Shown: positions 16,016 through 20,773 of the stretch, piece by piece | Numbering within the stretch: position 1 is the stretch's first letter | Layout of the letters: the number at the start of each line of letters is the position of its first letter | Assembly (NCBI GenBank): GCA_964574335.1 | Contig: CAZNNH010000110.1 | Location: forward strand, 1 to 20,773 | Source: CAZNNH01 sp964574335 | GTDB lineage: Bacteria; Acidobacteriota; Vicinamibacteria; Fen-336 | DNA: 20,773 nucleotides | Direction: 5' to 3' | The notes under the pieces: model-generated | What the model saw: the letters and a program-made list of their open reading frames with translations, nothing else | The model's database searches: none | What the model was told of the DNA's origin: nothing | Translations under genes and position numbers: made by a program

Positions 16016-16373
16016 TGGTGGAGGCGGCGGGAGTCGAACCCGCGTCCGAAAACGCGCCGTCGAGAGACTCTACAGGCTTAGTCCGACCTGGTGTTTCGCC
16101 GTCACCGTGAAGGCCGGACAAAACCGGCGGCGGCTAGTCCGATTGATCTCGCCCCTCGCCCCCGGACCGAGAGCTCGAAGGCCAGCCCACCTTTATGACG
16201 CTCTGTCCAAATCCCGTGGGCGGGGCTCTGGGAGAGCGGGTTGCCTAGTTTAGTTAGGCAGCCAAAGCCAAGTTGTCGTTGGCAGTTGTGTTTTCCACCG
16301 GATTTACGAGCCGGTAGCACGCTCGGCCTGCATCTTTCGAGGTCGTCGTTCCCGTCGAAACCGTGACGCCCCC
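16016..16373 (-). ncRNA. ssrA: tmRNA (ssrA), complete
   Basis: The 358-nt gene runs from GGGGGCG (16373) to an encoded CCA (16018-16016). The 5' end GGGGGCG pairs over 7 bp, with one G-U, with CGCCTCC at the 3' end. The conserved 5' block CACGGTTTCGACGGG and the T-arm GCGGGTTCGACTCCCGC are both present. The tag reading frame ends ANDNLALAA followed by TAA at 16256-16254, then a second in-frame-like TAAACTAGG run. The resume codon is probably the GCC of the first Ala (16283), although upstream codons (ENTT) are also open. tmRNA rescues stalled ribosomes with SmpB and tags the peptide for proteolysis. The CCA end is the proposed integration target of the island. Confidence 0.95.
16017..16036 (-). 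repeat. ssrA-proximal attachment-site copy
   Basis: GGTGGAGGCGGCGGGAGTCG (plus strand) is the antisense of the tmRNA acceptor stem and half of the T-arm. It is repeated with one mismatch at 9718-9737. Because this copy retains the full tmRNA 3' end and CCA, insertion kept ssrA functional. Confidence 0.6.
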
Positions 16374-17110
16374 TTCTGACCCTTCGAGTGTAGCACGCCG
16401 GCTGGCGGACGTCCGGCGGCCGGCACACCGACCCGGGGACAGTGCGCCGACAGCGGACACACGGAGCAGCGCGGCCGGGGACGGCAGACCTCCTTCCCCA
16501 GCCGCACCACCTGCGCGTGGTAGTCGTTGTAGAGCAAGGCGTCGCACGGTAGCGACTCCATGAACAGGCGCTGGACGTCGTCGTAGGCCTCGGTGCCCTC
16601 CAGGTATCCGAGCCGCCCGAACACCCGGCGGGTGTAGGCGTCGACCACGAACAGCGGCAGCCCGGCCGCGTACAGCACGATCGAGTCGGCGGTCTCCCGG
16701 CCGATCCCGTCCACGCCCAGCAGCCTGGCGCGCAGCCCCCAGGGATCGTGTCGGGACATCACCTCGACGCGCCCCCCGTACTCGCGCTCCAGGAAGCGGA
16801 CGAAGGCCACCACTCGGCGGGCCTTCACGTTGTAGTAGCCGGACGGACGGATCAAGGGGGCCAGTCGGGACGCGGGGAGAGACCGCAGCGCCTCGAACGA
16901 GAGAAGACCGCGCTGGCGCAGGGCCGCGAGCGCCTTCAGGACGTTGGTCCACGCCGTGTTCTGGGTCAGGATGGCCCCCAGGCAGACCTCGAACGGCGTC
17001 TCCCCCGGCCACCAGCTCTGGTGACCGTGCGCCCGAAGCAGGCGCCGGTAGACCGTCCCCAGCCTCGGCCGGCCCTGCCTCGCCCGCTCGGTCTTCCCCC
17101 GGCTCGCCAT
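16304..17110 (-). CDS. Endonuclease III-family DNA glycosylase (HhH-GPD, MagIII-like)
   Basis: The 268-residue protein has the HhH-GPD fold. FEVCLGAILTQNTAWTNV (about 40-57) is the family's N-terminal helix pair, and the hairpin LLGVDGIGRETADSIVLYAA lies at about 130-149. The catalytic Asp is 157 in FVVDAYTRR. The Lys used by bifunctional endonuclease III is Glu (residue 139), so this should be a monofunctional glycosylase, like the MagIII 3-methyladenine group. A 4Fe-4S loop is present: Cys 209, 215, 218 and 224 (CX5CX2CX5C). It would remove damaged bases in base-excision repair. The start ATG at 17110 has GGGGGA 5 nt upstream. The last 23 codons, after the Fe-S loop, lie inside the tmRNA gene and look non-conserved. 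Confidence 0.88.
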   Translation of the reverse strand: MASRGKTERARQGRPRLGTVYRRLLRAHGHQSWWPGETPFEVCLGAILTQNTAWTNVLKALAALRQRGLLSFEALRSLPASRLAPLIRPSGYYNVKARRVVAFVRFLEREYGGRVEVMSRHDPWGLRARLLGVDGIGRETADSIVLYAAGLPLFVVDAYTRRVFGRLGYLEGTEAYDDVQRLFMESLPCDALLYNDYHAQVVRLGKEVCRPRPRCSVCPLSAHCPRVGVPAAGRPPAGVLHSKGQKGASRFRRERRPRKMQAERATGS

Positions 17111-17191
17111 CTCGGATCCCCCCGGCTGCGCTCACCTTAGCGCGACTCGGCGCCTCAACGCCCCCTGTCCCACCGCACGTGTCCAAGAACA

Positions 17192-17221
17192 TTGACACGA
17201 AAGCCTCAAGTCGCCGATAAT
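17192..17221 (+). promoter_or_regulatory. Sigma-70-type promoter for the GAF-transglycosylase unit
   Basis: TTGACA (17192-17197), an 18-bp spacer and GATAAT (17216-17221) make the best promoter match in the window. Transcription should start near 17228, giving a leader of about 45 nt before the GAF gene's ATG at 17273. The promoter divides this gene from the glycosylase, which points the other way. Confidence 0.75.
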
Positions 17222-17272
17222 GCCCGCGCGCCTAAGTATCGGCAGAATCGTGGTTTCGGGGCCGAGGTACAG

Positions 17273-18484
17273 ATGAGCCTAGAAGATGCTCTGAAGGCGA
17301 AGGCAATTGCGCTCGTCAGCCAGCAGATGGCCAACTGGGTGGTGAGCATCCAGAACCAGATCCGGGAGCATCAGGGCGCCCTGGTGAAAGCCCTGGACGA
17401 CCTCGGCGAGTCCGTGGCCCGATACGACGAGCAGATCGACGAGTCTCAGATCGAAGCCACCATCCTCGAAGCGCTGCAAGGGCAAGCCCCTGCGGGGGGC
17501 GGAGGCAGCGTCAGCCTCGATCGGCTCAAGGCGTCGATGTACCAGATCGAGACCGGCGCCAGCCTCTCGGAGGTCCTCACCCACCTGGTCAACGAGGTCT
17601 CGCAGTACGTCGAGCGCGTCGCCATCTTCATCGTGAAGGGCAACAGCGCGATCGGCTGGTATGCGCGAGGCATCGCCCCCGCCGACGCGGTCAAGCAGGT
17701 CAACGTCCCGCTCAACGCCGACACCGTCTTCCGCAGCGTGGCCACCACTCGCGCGCCGGTGCGGATCAACCTGAGCCAGTCGCCGGGCACCGCCCAGGTC
17801 GCGACCCGCCTCGGCGGCGCCCCCCAGGGCGTGCTGGCTGTTCCCCTGATCCTCCGCGACAAGGTGGCGGCCGTCCTCTACTGCGACACTCAGGCACACG
17901 AGGTCCCCGTCTCCGAGGGGGACCAGATCGAGATCCTGGCCCAGTTCGCGGGAACCGTGGTCGACCTGATCTCGCTGACGCCGAAGGGCAGCGGCCGCAC
18001 CACCCACGCGGCCAACCCGTCAGCGGGGGTGCAGGCCCTGAGGGCCGGCGGGACCACAGGGCGGAACCGCGCGGTGGCGCCACCGCCGGCGCCTCCTCCT
18101 CCAGCGGCGGCGGACGAGGGCTCCTCGACGGTGATGTTCAACGCCGCGCAGTTCGCGGCCATGAAGCAGGCGGCACCCGCGCCACCGCCCCCCGCACCGG
18201 CACGGCCGAGCCACGCGCTCTCCCCGGAAGACCAGAAGGCCCACGATGACGCCAAGCGCTTCGCGCGGTTGGTGGTCAGCGAGATCAAGCTGTACAACGA
18301 GGCCAAGGTCAACGAGGGTCGGCGCCACAAGGACCTGTACGAGCGGCTCAAGGAAGACATCGAGCGCGGACGCCAGATGTACGCGGACCGCGTGCCACCG
18401 GCGGTGCGCGACGCCAGCAACTACTTCAACGACGAGCTGATCCGCATCCTGGCCGGGGGCGACGCGACCGCCCTGGGCCTGTGA
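17273..18484 (+). CDS. GAF-domain protein with proline-rich linker and helical C-terminus
   Basis: The 403-residue cytosolic protein has an N-terminal helical region (1-75: SLEDALKAKAIALVSQQMAN and on), a Gly-rich turn, a GAF domain (about 85-235, ending FAGTVVDLISL), an Ala/Pro linker (about 260-312) and a charged helical tail (about 318-395: AHDDAKRFARLVVSEIKLYN ... RHKDLYERLKEDIERGRQMY). From memory, this layout with this tail recurs in Acidobacteriota next to envelope or motility genes. The ligand is unknown. The start at 17273 is chosen over the open upstream frame because GAGGT stands 4 nt ahead and the promoter at 17192-17221 lies between; an ATG-like frame from 17192 would begin inside the -35 box. 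The lytic transglycosylase starts 28 nt later and is probably co-transcribed. Confidence 0.85.
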   Translation: MSLEDALKAKAIALVSQQMANWVVSIQNQIREHQGALVKALDDLGESVARYDEQIDESQIEATILEALQGQAPAGGGGSVSLDRLKASMYQIETGASLSEVLTHLVNEVSQYVERVAIFIVKGNSAIGWYARGIAPADAVKQVNVPLNADTVFRSVATTRAPVRINLSQSPGTAQVATRLGGAPQGVLAVPLILRDKVAAVLYCDTQAHEVPVSEGDQIEILAQFAGTVVDLISLTPKGSGRTTHAANPSAGVQALRAGGTTGRNRAVAPPPAPPPPAAADEGSSTVMFNAAQFAAMKQAAPAPPPPAPARPSHALSPEDQKAHDDAKRFARLVVSEIKLYNEAKVNEGRRHKDLYERLKEDIERGRQMYADRVPPAVRDASNYFNDELIRILAGGDATALGL

Positions 18485-18512
18485 CACGGTAGGCCGTCTG
18501 CCGACGACGTCC

Positions 18513-20696
18513 ATGCGTCCACCGGCGCTGGGCGTTCTGCTCGTGTGCCTGGTGGCGTCCGCCCTGGCCGCCGCCGAGCTGCCCCAGGCCGGCCCGTGGC
18601 TCCAGGCCACCCCCCAGACGGCCGACGAAACGGCCCTCGTCGACGCCGTGGTGCGGGGCCCGTTTGCGGGAGCCGCCGGCAACGTTCAGCTCCTGGAGCG
18701 GGTCGCCGAGCAGCATCCGGGGACCCCCGCCGCCGGGCTGGCGCGGCTTTCAGCCGGCCTGCTGGCGCTCGAGTCCGCCGATCCGCAGACAGCGCTCCGG
18801 CTGCTGCGCCACCCCGACATCCAGGAGACCCACGTCCAGGACCACGCGATCCTCGCCATCGGGCAGGCACTGGAGCAGACCGGCGACCCGGCGGGTGCCG
18901 CTGCCACGTACCTGGCCGCCGTCGACGTGCCCGGCTCCTCGCTGGTCTGCGCGGCGCTCCAGAAGAGCGCCGACGCCTACCTGGCGGCGGGGCTGGCCCC
19001 ACGGGCGATCGCCAGCCTGAACCGTGCGCTGGTGACCTGCCCCGGCGATGAGCCCCGCATCCTGGCGCGACTGGCCGAGGCCCTGGAGTCGGTGGGTGAG
19101 CGCCGGGCCGCTGCCGAGGCCCTCTACCGGCTCGACCACGAGTTCCCGGCCTCTCCCGAAGCCAGTCGTTCAGCGCCACGACGTTCGGCGCTGGCGCGCT
19201 ACCTCCCGTCGGTCCCGGCCGAGCTCGGGACTCGCCGCGAGCTGGCCAAGGCCCTGGCCCTCTTCGAAGCCGGCCAGCGCGCGAGGGCCATCGCCGCCCT
19301 CAGGCCGCTGGTCGGAGCCGCCGCCCTGGAAGCCGACGAGCAGGACCTGGTCCGCGTCCGGCTGGGGCGCACCCTCTCCGCATTGCGCAAGCGGCGCGAG
19401 GCGCGGGCCGTTCTCACCAAGGTGCCGGGCTCGTCCCCCTACGCCGCGGAGGCCGCCTACCATCTGGCGCTGCTGTCGCCGAGCCGCGGCCTGGTGGCGG
19501 CCCTGGAGACGGTGGCCCAGCGATACGCTGGAAGCGCCTGGGGCGAGCGGGCGCTGTTCGCGCTGGGCAACCACTTCCAGAAAGACATGTTCTTCGACCG
19601 GGCCCTCCCCTACTACCGGCGCCTGCTCGCCGAGTATCCCGACGGGGAGCAGCTCGAGCGGAGCGCCTGGCACGTGGGCATGGCCGACTACCGCGCCGGC
19701 CGCCACCAGCAGGCCGCGACCCGCCTGGAGGGGGTGGCGCGACAGCGACCGGACAGCGGCTACGTCGGGGCCTTCCTCTACTGGGCGGCACGGGCGCGGC
19801 TGGCGATGGGCGACACGGGCCGCGCCACGTCGCTGCTCCAGGAGACGGTACGGAGGTTCAGGCGCTCCTATTACGGCTGGCAGGCCGCCGCCGCCCTGAC
19901 CCGCCTGGGAGCTCCGGCGCCTCCTGCGCCTCCCTCGCCCGCGCCAACCCCGGAGGAGGGGGAGATCCCCGAGCCTCGCCGGACGCGGGTGCGGGAGCTG
20001 ATGCTGATAAACCGCTTCGAGACCGCCCGCGACGAGCTGCGCGGCCTGGCCCCCAGCCCGAGGGTCTCCGCCACCGCGGCCTGGCTCGAGTATCGCAACG
20101 GGCGCTTCCGCCCCGCCATCACCGCCATGACCCGCGCCTTCCCCCACTGGGTCGGCGAGGGCGGAGACGGTCTGGCGGAGGGCGTCTTCAAGATCCTGTT
20201 CCCCCTGGAGCACGGCGAGCTGCTTCGCGCCGCGGCGTCGCGTCAGAGGTTGGACGCCGCCCTGGTGGCCGCCCTCATCCGGCAGGAGTCCAGCTTCGAC
20301 GATGCCGCGATCAGCCGCGCCGGGGCCCGCGGCCTGATGCAGCTCATGCCCGCCACCGCCCGGAGCCTCTCGCGCTCGCTCGGTCGCCGCTATCGTCGCG
20401 GCGCCCTCCACGACCCAGAGACCAACCTCGAGCTGGGGACCGTCTATCTGCGCCAGATGCTCGACCACTTCGGCGGGCGGGTCGAGCGGGCGCTGGCGGC
20501 GTACAATGCGGGGCCACACCGGGTCGATCGGTGGACCGCCGGGCGCCCTGACGTGCCCGCCGAGGAGTTCATCGAGACGATCCCGTTCTCGGAGACTCGG
20601 GCCTACGTGAAGATCGTGCTGGGCGCCACGGAGGAGTACCGGCGCCTCTACTCGCTGGGAGAGCCGGAGGCGGGCCATACGGGTGGCGGACGATGA
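18513..20696 (+). CDS. Slt70-like soluble lytic transglycosylase with TPR-type repeats
   Basis: The 727-residue protein has a signal peptide (MRPPALGVLLVCLVASALAA). A long helical superhelix follows (about 50-465), with TPR-like units such as ALFALGNHFQKDMFFDRALP and AWHVGMADYRAGRHQQAATR. A Pro-rich break (467-485) precedes more helices and the C-terminal SLT domain (about 570-715). Catalytic Glu is 592 in LIRQESSFD, followed by SRAGARGLMQLMPATA and AYNAGP (663-668). It should cleave peptidoglycan glycan strands in the periplasm, forming 1,6-anhydro ends. The ATG at 18513 has no clear Shine-Dalgarno sequence, so it may depend on coupling with the GAF gene 28 nt upstream. The stop overlaps the next gene's ATG (ATGA). 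Confidence 0.92.
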   Translation: MRPPALGVLLVCLVASALAAAELPQAGPWLQATPQTADETALVDAVVRGPFAGAAGNVQLLERVAEQHPGTPAAGLARLSAGLLALESADPQTALRLLRHPDIQETHVQDHAILAIGQALEQTGDPAGAAATYLAAVDVPGSSLVCAALQKSADAYLAAGLAPRAIASLNRALVTCPGDEPRILARLAEALESVGERRAAAEALYRLDHEFPASPEASRSAPRRSALARYLPSVPAELGTRRELAKALALFEAGQRARAIAALRPLVGAAALEADEQDLVRVRLGRTLSALRKRREARAVLTKVPGSSPYAAEAAYHLALLSPSRGLVAALETVAQRYAGSAWGERALFALGNHFQKDMFFDRALPYYRRLLAEYPDGEQLERSAWHVGMADYRAGRHQQAATRLEGVARQRPDSGYVGAFLYWAARARLAMGDTGRATSLLQETVRRFRRSYYGWQAAAALTRLGAPAPPAPPSPAPTPEEGEIPEPRRTRVRELMLINRFETARDELRGLAPSPRVSATAAWLEYRNGRFRPAITAMTRAFPHWVGEGGDGLAEGVFKILFPLEHGELLRAAASRQRLDAALVAALIRQESSFDDAAISRAGARGLMQLMPATARSLSRSLGRRYRRGALHDPETNLELGTVYLRQMLDHFGGRVERALAAYNAGPHRVDRWTAGRPDVPAEEFIETIPFSETRAYVKIVLGATEEYRRLYSLGEPEAGHTGGGR

Positions 20697-20773
20697 GCTT
20701 CCGCATCGGCGACTTCAGGGCGCAGTTCGATCCCGCGCTGCTCCAGCGCAAGGGGGGTTCCGTGCGTTACGAC
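20693..20773 (+). CDS. Start of an unidentified gene (cut by window edge)
   Basis: The first 27 codons read MSFRIGDFRAQFDPALLQRK and then GGSVRYD. The ATG shares bases with the stop of the lytic transglycosylase, so it is probably the third gene of the same operon. No family can be assigned from this length; no signal peptide or membrane helix is visible in this part. Confidence 0.6.
   Translation, partial: MSFRIGDFRAQFDPALLQRKGGSVRYD

Larger units (their letters stand above)
9718..16036. mobile_element. Decayed genomic island integrated at ssrA (tmRNA gene)
   Basis: The region is bounded by the two near-identical 20-bp direct repeats that match the tmRNA 3' end. A serine-recombinase remnant sits immediately inside the ssrA-proximal end and a tyrosine-recombinase relic near 12300. 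The content is accessory: one complete and one broken toxin-antitoxin unit, a Cys-rich mobile-element-type ORF, an uncharacterised large protein with a frameshift, and many truncated genes. The flanks, by contrast, are intact and tightly packed. The size is about 6.3 kb. No intact integrase remains, so it should be immobile on its own. The boundaries are inferred from the repeats; the alternative is repeated independent insertions at one hot spot. Confidence 0.55.
15545..16081 (+). pseudogene. C-terminal fragment of a serine recombinase, running into antisense tmRNA
   Basis: The readable part (about 15560-15943) is a charged coiled coil: HVRRALADALVLAEEKAGAL, ELETLRRAQRPEI, LEERRTE-like RTERSALLLRKVLG, HIRLEPVKPDIGRTYFRAVS. 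This matches the end of the recombinase/zinc-ribbon region of large serine recombinases (ALLLRxxLGxVxLxPVxPxxGxxYY). The Ser-recombinase catalytic domain is absent. A 51-nt in-frame insert containing a GC hairpin (15962-15984) interrupts the tail. The last codons, from WWRRRESNPRP onward, are antisense to the tmRNA 3' end. No start codon can be assigned; the open frame upstream is antisense to the VOC remnant. Confidence 0.65.

Noticed and set aside
15864..16110. Peptides such as VEAAGVEPASEN read from the tmRNA end region
   Set aside because: These are translations of the tmRNA 3' end, a well-known kind of spurious ORF, not a gene.
16374..16410. TACACT box as an ssrA promoter inside the glycosylase gene
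   Set aside because: A 17-bp upstream -35 shows only three matching bases; plausible but not supportable from sequence alone.

Overview
The window is high-GC bacterial DNA with short intergenic gaps and many 4-nt start/stop overlaps. The mix of genes suggests Acidobacteriota or a similar soil or sediment lineage: a secreted DUF1080 protein beside a GH9 enzyme, a GAF protein with a proline-rich linker and helical tail, an Slt70-like transglycosylase, and a tmRNA tag ending in ANDNLALAA. This is inference; no 16S rRNA or other marker is present.

Left chromosomal part (1-9665). A minus-strand two-component pair (response regulator cut by the window edge, and a GAF-PAS-PAS NarL-type histidine kinase) is followed by a minus-strand sugar locus transcribed as secreted DUF1080 protein, secreted GH9 glycosidase, EamA transporter, then SIS-domain sugar-phosphate enzyme. 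A small secreted acidic protein (plus) and a large MscS-type channel (minus) come next.

Middle part (about 9718-16036). This looks like a decayed integrated island. A 20-bp sequence at 9718-9737 matches 19 of 20 bases of the tmRNA 3' end at 16017-16036, in the same orientation, so the pair looks like attL/attR of an element inserted at ssrA. A serine-recombinase remnant lies just inside the ssrA end. Between the repeats are one complete MazF-type toxin-antitoxin pair, a second antitoxin whose toxin is cut to 24 codons, a mobile-element-type Cys-rich small ORF, an uncharacterised large protein with a frameshift, and a row of gene fragments: outer-membrane transporter, amidohydrolase, tyrosine recombinase, radical SAM, LysR and VOC. 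Most are 3' ends on the minus strand.

Right chromosomal part (16016-20773). It holds ssrA (minus), an endonuclease III-type DNA glycosylase whose last codons run into ssrA, and a plus-strand unit driven by a clear sigma-70-like promoter: GAF protein, lytic transglycosylase, and the start of a third gene that overlaps it by 4 nt.

No CRISPR array, complete insertion sequence, rRNA or ordinary tRNA was seen. The most unusual content is the ssrA-targeted relic island and its uncharacterised frameshifted gene.
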